Below are positions 1 through 7,621 of a stretch of DNA of 41,602 nt, piece by piece. Origin of the DNA: an uncultured Saprospiraceae bacterium. Its GTDB lineage: Bacteria > Bacteroidota > Bacteroidia > Chitinophagales > Saprospiraceae. A program made the translations under genes and the position numbers. The stretch is taken from NCBI GenBank assembly GCA_937924495.1, contig CALDSS010000187.1, positions 1-41,602 of the forward strand, written 5' to 3'. Within the stretch, counting starts at the first letter, position 1; each line of letters opens with the position of its first letter. The notes beneath the pieces are model-generated. The model saw nothing but the letters and a program-made list of their open reading frames with translations, was not told the DNA's origin and did not search any database.

Positions 1-1568
1 ACCCTAAGTGGTTCATTGACACAAACAGTGTTGCCATTCAAAACCATTTCTGGTAAACTGGATGGTTTTATTCTTAAGGTAGTATCCAACTTAACTCCTA
101 ATCCACATTCATTTTCTGCTGAAACCCTAAGGGTATCGTAACGAGCATTTGGGTAATAAACCAGCTGTTTTATAAACTCAGTTTTAAACGTATCTAAACC
201 AACAAAATTCCATAGTAAACTGTCAACTCCTTGCATGCTGTCCAGCAAAATCACCAAGGAATCGAGATTACATTGGTTATCCAAAAGAGTATCTAAAACG
301 GGACTTTGCGGAGCTCCTTTTCGGGTTACTTCTATCGTATCTTTTAGTACACAGCCATTGGAATTTACTTCCACTACATAGGTACCTGCGCTATCAACTT
401 TAATTAAACTATCTGTCGAATTAGTGAGTATATTTCCATTTAAAATAGAACGCCATTGAATCGTAGAATTGGTTGGAACATTAAGCACCGCTAAATCTAA
501 TGTGTCCTTTTGATTGCATTCTAATAACGTATCTGTAGAAAGGTTGGCAAGTTGATCAGTGACAATTAAACTCAATTTTACGATACTGTCACATCCATTC
601 GCAGCTGCACTCGGAATAATTATTTCATAAGACCCCGATTCATCAAAAATCTGATTACCAATCATCACACTTTGACCTTGACAAATTGAGGAATCAATGA
701 TATTGGGTACTTGAATTTTTGTTAGAATATTATAAGTTAAGACACTATCGCATCCATTTTTGTCCTTGTCCTCAATTGTGTAGGCTCCAGGAGCATCAAA
801 AAGATGATTATCTACAGTTACTGGAAACTCTTCTTGACAAAAGGTCATTACAGGAACTATCTGTGGAACCGTAGGTGTTATCGTAACAGGTAATGCTGAA
901 GGAATACCAGGTTGACATGTCGCTGCTCCAGCCACTCTAACAACTCCTCCTCCAGGTCCAAAATAGTTTACTACAATAGTGTTGGTCCCTTGTCCTGAAA
1001 CAATTGTACCGTTGGCTGGAACTTCCCAAACAAATTCATCGATACTAGAATTCGGAGCAACTGAATATGTAATATCTACATTTGGACAGAGAGGTTCAAA
1101 GTTTGGATTGGCGGTAATTAGTCCAGGGCTGGGAGGAGGTAAAAAGTTCGCTCCACCTGATAAAACTACTGTAAAATCGCATACCGTGCTATTGGGTCCC
1201 CATACCAAAAATATATACATCCTACCAGGCACAGTGCCTATACTAAAACTTCCTGTAATTGGCGCGCCGCCAAAACAACTTAATTCCTGGCCAGTTACCC
1301 CATCAAACGCAGTCATAACTAAACCACAGGTTGAAATCAATGTTCCTGATACAGTTCCAGAGTTATCTGCAATAAAATGCATGTACACCCCTTTGCTTCC
1401 CGAACCACAATCTGTACCACCAAACCCGCCATTGGAATTATTACTACTGGTTACAGGAGAACACATTAGACAACCCGGTCTAGAAGAAGATGGTATCCCA
1501 CAAACATTCTGAGAAAACCCAAATTGATAAACTGCAAGAATGCCAAAAACGAGTAATATTTTTTTCAC
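1..1568 (-). CDS. Large secreted PKD-like / Cys-repeat protein, N-terminal part (C-terminus outside window)
   Basis: An open frame without stops runs on the minus strand from a GTG at 1568 down to the left edge, giving 522 complete codons. The GTG (MKKILLVFGILAVYQFGFSQ) begins a typical signal peptide, and an in-frame TAG lies eight codons upstream, so only a non-ATG start is available. After the signal come a Cys/Gly-rich beta domain (to about residue 140), a PKD-like domain (about 145-222, with VWEVPANG) and two copies (about 223-345) of a repeat ending in GCDSV/GCDSI, preceded by FCQ or ICQ. More Cys-containing beta repeats follow to the edge. This architecture is common in very long Bacteroidota cell-surface adhesins that end in a gliding-motility-type T9SS sorting domain. 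That end is not visible here. No enzymatic motif is seen. Role in adhesion is inferred. Confidence 0.8.
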   Translation of the reverse strand, partial: MKKILLVFGILAVYQFGFSQNVCGIPSSSRPGCLMCSPVTSSNNSNGGFGGTDCGSGSKGVYMHFIADNSGTVSGTLISTCGLVMTAFDGVTGQELSCFGGAPITGSFSIGTVPGRMYIFLVWGPNSTVCDFTVVLSGGANFLPPPSPGLITANPNFEPLCPNVDITYSVAPNSSIDEFVWEVPANGTIVSGQGTNTIVVNYFGPGGGVVRVAGAATCQPGIPSALPVTITPTVPQIVPVMTFCQEEFPVTVDNHLFDAPGAYTIEDKDKNGCDSVLTYNILTKIQVPNIIDSSICQGQSVMIGNQIFDESGSYEIIIPSAAANGCDSIVKLSLIVTDQLANLSTDTLLECNQKDTLDLAVLNVPTNSTIQWRSILNGNILTNSTDSLIKVDSAGTYVVEVNSNGCVLKDTIEVTRKGAPQSPVLDTLLDNQCNLDSLVILLDSMQGVDSLLWNFVGLDTFKTEFIKQLVYYPNARYDTLRVSAENECGLGVKLDTTLRIKPSSLPEMVLNGNTVCVNEPLR

Positions 1569-1627
1569 AGGTATCGATGTTTCTTTGCTCTAAATTAGAA
1601 GTAATTCTCTCTATTTTCAATTACAAA

Positions 1628-1666
1628 TAAAAATGATTCTCGGATGCATTCCGAGAATCATTTTTA
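1628..1666 (-). terminator. Perfect 17-bp bidirectional terminator hairpin
   Basis: Arms 1628-1644 and 1650-1666 are perfectly complementary, with loop TGCAT. The GC-rich core is TGATTCTCGGA and both flanks are A/T tracts, so U-runs follow the stem on either strand. It lies 36 bp after the stop of the SdpI-family gene (minus) and before the start of the next minus gene, so it most likely ends the protease-SdpI operon. Confidence 0.85.
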
Positions 1667-1701
1667 TCTAAACCACTGAATATCAAATATTTAATCAAAA
1701 A

Positions 1702-2049
1702 TTAATCATTGCCAAATTTTTCCGCTAATGCTATTTCTGTTTGGAAAATTGGTACGAAAGTGATGATCACAATCAATAAAACGGAAACTAAAGTATTAAT
1801 CGTTTCACCTTGATCAAAAAAGTATAATGGTATGGCAGAGAGCATCATCAAAACTGCTGCTGATTTGATTTTACCTGCTGAAACCTTTTGTGCATAATCC
1901 CAATGCTTTTGAGATTTCATAGAAGCAGGTGTTTTATAACCATACATTGCCTTTTTATCTTTCGGCGGATTTTTTGAGATATGATAACCCGTCATGTAAA
2001 AAATAGCACCAGTTGCTAAGGGCAAAATGATATGTAAATGTTCAGTCAT
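1702..2049 (-). CDS. SdpI-family integral membrane protein
   Basis: A 115-residue protein with three predicted membrane helices (about residues 5-22, 58-79 and 83-105). Between helices 1 and 2 lies the family signature YGYKTPASMKS...HWDYAQ, which matches the SdpI family motif (YGYRT..SM....W..AN). In Bacillus subtilis SdpI confers immunity to the SdpC toxin and acts in signalling. Most family members are uncharacterised, so immunity is not assumed here. The start ATG shares its A with the stop codon of the upstream metalloprotease (TAATG at 2049), so translation is probably coupled and the two genes form one operon. The signature and helix topology make the family call firm; the function is open. 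Confidence 0.85.
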   Translation of the reverse strand: MTEHLHIILPLATGAIFYMTGYHISKNPPKDKKAMYGYKTPASMKSQKHWDYAQKVSAGKIKSAAVLMMLSAIPLYFFDQGETINTLVSVLLIVIITFVPIFQTEIALAEKFGND

Positions 2050-5000
2050 TAGAGCGATTTTAAAATTAAAGTACCTGAATCAATCCACTCATTTTTCTGG
2101 CTGATTTTATAAAAATAAATACCCGATGGTTGCCCTTCTGATTGCCATTCAGCTTTTTCATTTGCATTTAAAAGGTGTCCCACTTTTGCTCCTAAACTAT
2201 TGAAAATTTCTACAGAAAAATCTCCATTCTTTCCATTTCGATTTTCAAACCAAACCACGTTTGAAGATGGATTTGGATATACCTTAATCAATTGATTATC
2301 AGAAAGTTCTGAGGTCGAAACTGGGCCATTGGAAAGTGTCACATTGTCAACTAAGTTGATATTTCCAGCTGTAAAATTGTCCCTGAAAAAAGTAATTAAT
2401 TGACCAAAAAGGGTAAAGGACTCCATAGTAATTTGGCCTTTAAATCCATCAGGCAATGGAATATTATGCGTCACTACCTCTCCATTGTTTTGTTCCATAA
2501 TTATGATTGGTTCAAAAGTTGGGTCATCTGTTCTCACAAAAAATATGGTTGCAAATTCTTTAGGGATTCCAGAATTATTATCGTGTGAAAACTGAGTTAA
2601 ATCAAAGGAAAGTGTGGGCGTATTTATTCCTGTCATATCTGCACAAAACTGGATTCTTGAATCAAAATCATCGTTTTCACTCAATATTTTTCGAAGGATA
2701 TTACAATCAGAAGAGACATTTCCACCTCCGAGACTTGAGCCAGAAAAACCTAACATTTTTTCACCTTCGTACTCCACAACTTTTATTAAATTCCTTCCAC
2801 TTTTATCTAATCTCAAATAAGGATCATCTCTATCGTCAAAATCAGAGAAGTCTTCAAAAATATCAGCAGGTGCCTCTTGGAAAAGGTTTAATTCACCTTG
2901 GGCTTGATTGGTATTCGCATTTGCATCTGTAAAATTTAACGTTGCATTATATCGGTACTCTCCAATTGGAATATCCAAAATAGGAACCTCAAAGTCTTCA
3001 AAGGTTCTTCCATTTTCTGGCAAATCAAATTGCGTTTGAAAAACGATGGTAGAATCAAAGTCAGGAAAAGAAACATCTACCCTCATCTCAGTTCCCATCG
3101 GAATGGTTTCACATCCTTCATTTCTAATTTCAATCTGAAAATTCAAAACATCTGGCTGACAGATTTCAGAGCCTTGTCTTCTCAAAGAAAGTACAGCTTC
3201 TGGTTTCGCATATTCAGTCACAAAAATTTCTCGAAAATCTGAATTATTAAGCAAATTCAAATCTCCAAAACTTGATGTTAGAAACACTTCAATTCTTTCT
3301 CTAAAACCCGTTGAATTATTTAATGAAAGGGGCTGCGAAAATGTAAGTATTGTACGCTCACCCATTGGCAAGTTGTTTTCCAAAACGAATTTTTCTGTTT
3401 TACGAGAGGAAGCCTCTGCACCCGCGTCTGAGTTTAACTGATAGCCAAGTTCAACTTCTGTTCCAGCCATAATATCAGCATTAGAAACATTCTCAATTTC
3501 TACAGAAATTTCACGTGTCGCATCATTTCCACAAATGATAGTGTCCTTATTTAAAAGATAAATAGCTAAGTCATTTTCCATTTCAAAATCGGCAGCCGGA
3601 GCAATTCCAACTGCTTTCCAAGCCTCTAAAACCGAACTATATTCTGGCGAATCAACGCCCCAAATATCTTTAGCTACTTCTACAGAAGATTCATAAGCAT
3701 GCAAGTAGTTTGAATTAGGAAGCAAATACGCCGTATTGATTGTGAATACAATTTGCATGGCTTTATCCATTCCAATTTTTTCAACATCAAAAGCGGTACT
3801 TCGTTCGTTTGTTCCACTACCTCCTTCCACTAAAAGATAAAACCAATAATTCATTACATTGGAATTCGTATGCACCGCCATCCCTTCAAAACTCCAGTTT
3901 CGACCTCGATAAAATTTTGGATGATTTCGATTGTATGGATCTGACATGTCTCTAAAGACATTTGCAGTCGAATCGGTGACAAAGTCATGTGCGATTTCCC
4001 AAGTGAAACCAGATGGATTTAAATAATATTCCAGTCCTTTTCCAAACATATCACTCATTGACTCATTGAGTCCACCAGATTCATATCGGTACAAAAGACC
4101 AGAGTTGTTGCGCGTTAATCCATGCGTAAATTCATGACTCACCACATCAATTGAGGTCAAAGGCCCATATTCACTGCAATTCCCATCTCCAAAAGTTGCA
4201 AATCGACCATTCCAAAATGCATTGACCACAGATTCCCCTTCATTCAAATGAATGACCGATCGTAATTCATGCCCTTCATTATCTATACTATTAAATCCAA
4301 AAGAGTCGCGCAACCAATCATAATACCTTGAGGCTGCCCAATGCGCATCTGCTGCCGCTTCATCCTCAAATTCGTTTCTCAAATCAAAATCCTTGGAGGT
4401 GCTTTCAAAAACTTCTCCTGTATAATCATTGACCGTGATTATTCCTTCGCCACGTGTCAAATCTTGAAGTAAAAATTTGTCTGGAGCTACAGAATCAACT
4501 ACCACTGCTCTTTTTCCGTAATACTTGGTTTCTACAGAGCCATCAACATGTAAATGGCAAACTTGTGGCATCACCTCTATGATTTGACCCGACATGGCAT
4601 CAATGGTGTACAAATCATGTCTTGGTGGAAAAGAATGAAATTCCAATTCCAACTGATAAGCCAGCGTATATTGTCCAGTGCTTCTTGGATAAAATTTATC
4701 AGAAACAAATAATTCGGGATTGGTAAATTCGATGGTTTCAAAATTTAGGTCGGCTGGAAGTGTGCCATTATTTTCCTTTTTAGCTTCATTTAGCGCATGA
4801 AATTTAGCAACCTTCACTATTTCATTTTCACTAAACTGAGGAGTTGTTGCAAGTTCAATATTGGGCAAAACGTTACCATTTCCTTTTTTTAAAACGCCAT
4901 CTTTTTCGTGCAAAATATACAGACCATTCAAAACTGGAATTCCTTTATAAAATTGATGATACTTAAAGTGTTTCCAATCTCCTTTGGTTTTTATTTCTTT

Positions 5001-5213
5001 TTGAAATTTGAAATCCTTTTCATTTGCTATTCCTAAAATAGCTTTTTCTTTTTGGAAAAATTCTTGGTGAGATTGATAGTTGCTTAGATCCTTTTTCCAA
5101 GCGTTTTGTTTCATTTTTTCAATATTCAATTCAGCTTTTTCAGCTTGACTGAACCCAAATTGAATGGTAAAAATTAAAAGACAAAAAATGCCAAAACGTA
5201 AAGGTGAATTCAT
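2049..5213 (-). CDS. Secreted M4 (thermolysin-like) metalloprotease with T9SS type A sorting domain
   Basis: A 1054-residue zinc metalloprotease. Signal peptide at residues 1-22; FTP/PepSY-type propeptide about 50-215; M4 catalytic region about 225-540. The zinc site HEFTH is at 360-364, the third zinc ligand Glu is E384 in GGLNESMSD, and the likely transition-state His is H448 in AVHTNSN. All M4 catalytic residues are present. Two Ig-like/CARDB-like domains follow (about 545-670 and 672-790), then a jelly-roll-like region. The C-terminus (about 970-1054) has the IKVYPNPSSN and SGIYFYKI signatures of a T9SS type A sorting domain, predicting export across the outer membrane and surface attachment or release. 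It heads a two-gene operon with the SdpI-family gene. M4 enzymes cleave proteins N-terminal to hydrophobic residues; a nutritional role is inferred. Confidence 0.95.
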   Translation of the reverse strand: MNSPLRFGIFCLLIFTIQFGFSQAEKAELNIEKMKQNAWKKDLSNYQSHQEFFQKEKAILGIANEKDFKFQKEIKTKGDWKHFKYHQFYKGIPVLNGLYILHEKDGVLKKGNGNVLPNIELATTPQFSENEIVKVAKFHALNEAKKENNGTLPADLNFETIEFTNPELFVSDKFYPRSTGQYTLAYQLELEFHSFPPRHDLYTIDAMSGQIIEVMPQVCHLHVDGSVETKYYGKRAVVVDSVAPDKFLLQDLTRGEGIITVNDYTGEVFESTSKDFDLRNEFEDEAAADAHWAASRYYDWLRDSFGFNSIDNEGHELRSVIHLNEGESVVNAFWNGRFATFGDGNCSEYGPLTSIDVVSHEFTHGLTRNNSGLLYRYESGGLNESMSDMFGKGLEYYLNPSGFTWEIAHDFVTDSTANVFRDMSDPYNRNHPKFYRGRNWSFEGMAVHTNSNVMNYWFYLLVEGGSGTNERSTAFDVEKIGMDKAMQIVFTINTAYLLPNSNYLHAYESSVEVAKDIWGVDSPEYSSVLEAWKAVGIAPAADFEMENDLAIYLLNKDTIICGNDATREISVEIENVSNADIMAGTEVELGYQLNSDAGAEASSRKTEKFVLENNLPMGERTILTFSQPLSLNNSTGFRERIEVFLTSSFGDLNLLNNSDFREIFVTEYAKPEAVLSLRRQGSEICQPDVLNFQIEIRNEGCETIPMGTEMRVDVSFPDFDSTIVFQTQFDLPENGRTFEDFEVPILDIPIGEYRYNATLNFTDANANTNQAQGELNLFQEAPADIFEDFSDFDDRDDPYLRLDKSGRNLIKVVEYEGEKMLGFSGSSLGGGNVSSDCNILRKILSENDDFDSRIQFCADMTGINTPTLSFDLTQFSHDNNSGIPKEFATIFFVRTDDPTFEPIIIMEQNNGEVVTHNIPLPDGFKGQITMESFTLFGQLITFFRDNFTAGNINLVDNVTLSNGPVSTSELSDNQLIKVYPNPSSNVVWFENRNGKNGDFSVEIFNSLGAKVGHLLNANEKAEWQSEGQPSGIYFYKISQKNEWIDSGTLILKSL

Positions 5214-5316
5214 ATCGGTGGTTTAAATTTTAAATTTATTCTCGCTAAAAATAATAGGATAATTCAATATAGATCTCATATATCTTACTTGTGTCCAATA
5301 GCTTGCAAGTTAGAAC

Positions 5317-5352
5317 AAAAAATGCCACCCAAATCCTTGGGCAGCATTAAAA
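5317..5352 (-). terminator. Intrinsic terminator of the DUF3179 operon
   Basis: On the minus strand AATGC-TG-CCCAA pairs with TTGGG-TG-GCATT, a two-part stem with a small symmetric internal loop (5321-5325 with 5344-5348, 5328-5332 with 5337-5341). It is followed by a T-run (TTTTTTG). It lies just after the stop of the gene ending at 5375. Confidence 0.65.
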
Positions 5353-5374
5353 CCAAAACAATAAGAAAGTAAAC

Positions 5375-6424
5375 CTACTTTATTTTTGTGCCTTCATAAA
5401 AGGTTCCAATACTAAACCAATAAGCCATAAAGGATGGCTGTAAAGACTTTAACTTTTCACCTTTAAAGGGGCCGGATACCGCCTCTCCCAGTACATTCCA
5501 ATGGGTACCAGAATTATCTTCAGCAACGACAGAAATGTCACTATTCTCAATAGGAAAAAAAGTGAGTTCTTGTCCGTCCAAGGTCGCTTCAAAAGCTGCC
5601 ATGAAATTCCTATCTTCATTTCCAAAAACGACTATGGGTTGGCCATCAAAACGGTCATTTATTACTCCATTTTTATTACCAGAGAAATTATTAAATCTGT
5701 ACACCACAGAACTGGCTCCATCAATCAAGGCAAGAACTCTTTCTTTAGGAGCCAACCTTTCATCTGCATTCGAGACAGGGAAGTTAATTGAGTTATTGGT
5801 TCGATAACCGCCATAAGGAAAGGAGCCATAGCTTCTACTAAAGCCAGTATCCGTACTCACTACTTTAGCATTCGGAAACATTCGTTTTGCTGAACTCCAA
5901 GTCGTTTCAAACAAAGGGAACAATTCAATCTCACGGCCTGACAATTCTCCATTTACGCAATCCAATCTTATTTGAGACCAGTTACTATCCGTTTCTCTAT
6001 CGTAAGGAATCAAATTAGAATTGTACAAAAGTCCACTTACACCAAAAGTAGTTTCTTTGCCATCGATTACTCGATTCCAACCAATGCCTGTTCCAGTCAA
6101 CGGGCAGTAGGTCACCGCAAATTTTTCATTGCCAATATCATCATTAATGATTTCATGCCAGTCTAAAATTGGATGAGTATAAATTTTCACTTCATTTCCG
6201 ACCTTTGCCACCAATACCAAATCTGCTTCTCCGAGATAAGATTCAACATTAGCCACCTCAACAAAATTCGGATTATCAATCGAGGGTATTCCATCTTTCC
6301 CAGGACCTCCATCAAGCACTTCATTTTCAGGAATTAACCAATCGCCAGCTTTCTGACTTGTTGAACACGAGTAAGCAAAAATCAACGAAATTATTATTGG
6401 CATAAATTTTCCTAAATGACTCAT
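5375..6424 (-). CDS. DUF3179 domain lipoprotein
   Basis: A 349-residue protein. The first 20 residues form a lipoprotein signal with lipobox-like AYSC (Cys at 20). The rest matches DUF3179: HPILDWHEIIND at about residue 85, YCPLTGTGI about 108, TFGVSGLLYNSNLIPYDR about 126-143 and SNWSQI soon after. These conserved Cys, His and Asp positions are the hallmarks of the family, whose function is unknown. It is the second gene of a pair with the outer-membrane barrel gene, whose stop lies only 10 bp upstream, so the two are probably co-transcribed and act in the same envelope compartment. Family assignment is firm from the motifs. Confidence 0.92.
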   Translation of the reverse strand: MSHLGKFMPIIISLIFAYSCSTSQKAGDWLIPENEVLDGGPGKDGIPSIDNPNFVEVANVESYLGEADLVLVAKVGNEVKIYTHPILDWHEIINDDIGNEKFAVTYCPLTGTGIGWNRVIDGKETTFGVSGLLYNSNLIPYDRETDSNWSQIRLDCVNGELSGREIELFPLFETTWSSAKRMFPNAKVVSTDTGFSRSYGSFPYGGYRTNNSINFPVSNADERLAPKERVLALIDGASSVVYRFNNFSGNKNGVINDRFDGQPIVVFGNEDRNFMAAFEATLDGQELTFFPIENSDISVVAEDNSGTHWNVLGEAVSGPFKGEKLKSLQPSFMAYWFSIGTFYEGTKIK

Positions 6425-6434
6425 AATCAGCTAT

Positions 6435-7418
6435 TTAAATTGAAAAATTGGGTAAATTATTTTTATCATCTTTTAACGAAATTCGATAAAAAATACCTGT
6501 ATTGAATCTAAAGGTTGGCGTAACCTGCGTATCTTTTACGTAGCTAAAAATCGGAATATCTCCTCCGATTGAAAATGAAAAATTCTGAGTTTTCCAAAAA
6601 TTAATGCTTGGATTTAGAAAAGCCCAACGACCACCAGTTCCAGTCTGCGCTCCTCCGTTAAATCTATCTGCTCCTGCATTTCTGAACCTTACGGCAAGTG
6701 AAGGATCTATAATATTTTTTCCAATCAAAATTCTATCTGAAACCCCAAAAAACCCTTGCCACTCGGTGCCAAATTGATAGGTATTCTGACCTAAATAATT
6801 ATCATTGATTCCTTTCAAGGTCAATATTGTCCGAACAAAAGCAGTCATACTTTTCCTAAAACCTAAGGCTTGTTGGTAATCAAAAAGAAAAATTCCGTCC
6901 CACGCTCCACTGCCCGGTTGTAGGTCGGCATTAAGCGGCAGTCCATTGTTATTTATTTTAGAAGAAGACCCAGTAGGTGCTTTTACTCCAGCAGCGATTG
7001 TCAAAAATTGGCTTTTCAATTCTTTTTTAATCAACGAATATTTTCCGAGCAAAACCAAATCTCCCAATCCATTCGTTGTTGTAAAATCAGAAACTTTGCC
7101 TAAAAATTTTATCTCCCGCTCTTGTCTAATCCAAGGAACAAAAAAATCGAAACTCACCCTTTCAGTCAAGCTAAAACCAGTTTGTAACATCAACGTATGC
7201 GTTAACCTTGAGCGGCTTCCACTTTCCAACTTTTCACTTCCAGTTTTTAATGTATTCAATGCGTTTACATCATAATTCAAGGCAAATTGAATAGTTTTAG
7301 AATTGGCTATCGGCAACCCCAGGTTATTAGCAGTAGGCACCCCACCTGAACAACAGGTCTGGGCACCTAACTCACTAAAAAACATTGATATGAAAAGAAA
7401 AAATATTATTCTTTGCAT
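6435..7418 (-). CDS. Outer-membrane beta-barrel (MetA/transporter-like porin)
   Basis: Starts at ATG 7418, where MQRIIFFLFISMFFSELGAQ forms a clean signal peptide. A GTG six codons upstream (7436) would add MTEIFS and is less likely. The mature protein begins with an unusual TCCSGG. It then shows alternating amphipathic strands with aromatic turns, including GLGDLVLLGKYSL at about residue 120, and ends in an aromatic strand (FRISL). The layout resembles the phenol-degradation MetA-like outer-membrane protein family, but that is a weak family call; outer-membrane barrel is safer. It is the first gene of a tight operon with the DUF3179 lipoprotein. Substrate unknown. Confidence 0.75.
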   Translation of the reverse strand: MQRIIFFLFISMFFSELGAQTCCSGGVPTANNLGLPIANSKTIQFALNYDVNALNTLKTGSEKLESGSRSRLTHTLMLQTGFSLTERVSFDFFVPWIRQEREIKFLGKVSDFTTTNGLGDLVLLGKYSLIKKELKSQFLTIAAGVKAPTGSSSKINNNGLPLNADLQPGSGAWDGIFLFDYQQALGFRKSMTAFVRTILTLKGINDNYLGQNTYQFGTEWQGFFGVSDRILIGKNIIDPSLAVRFRNAGADRFNGGAQTGTGGRWAFLNPSINFWKTQNFSFSIGGDIPIFSYVKDTQVTPTFRFNTGIFYRISLKDDKNNLPNFSI

Positions 7419-7505
7419 TGAAAAAATTTCAGTCACCTAAATTAAAGCTGAAACTTTCATTTTGGTTTTGTAAAAAAATTAAGTTGTCCCAACCTTGACC
7501 TATTT

Positions 7506-7531
7506 GGACAGTAATTGAGGCCAAACTGTCC
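7506..7531. promoter_or_regulatory. Candidate operator: GGACAGT inverted repeat in divergent promoter region
   Basis: GGACAGT (7506-7512) and ACTGTCC (7525-7531) form a 7-bp dyad with a 12-bp spacer. It lies between the divergent barrel gene (minus) and glycoside hydrolase gene (plus), where an operator acting on either gene would be placed. No regulator gene is adjacent, so this is only a sequence-based candidate. Confidence 0.3.
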
Positions 7532-7565
7532 TCTATCTGCTCAAACCATTTCAGTTAAGAATGTG

Positions 7566-7588
7566 AAATGATTCTCATAAAATCATTT
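7566..7588 (+). other. Leader hairpin before the glycoside hydrolase
   Basis: AAATGATT (7566-7573) pairs perfectly with AATCATTT (7581-7588) across a 7-nt loop. It lies 33 nt upstream of the preferred start ATG (7622) and contains the upstream in-frame ATG at 7568, which helps argue that 7568 is not the start. Whether it affects expression is unknown. Confidence 0.35.
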
Positions 7589-7621
7589 AACTTGCTGCCG
7601 AATTATAAAATCTACACTCCC

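Noticed and set aside
979-1512. 177-codon plus-strand open frame
   Set aside because: It is antisense to the secreted protein whose minus-strand frame has a signal peptide, Cys repeats and a PKD-like domain; the plus translation is Pro-rich without family features.
7568-7621. Upstream ATG for the glycoside hydrolase
   Set aside because: It would put 18 charged and polar residues before the signal peptide, and it lies in a leader hairpin; ATG 7622 is better.
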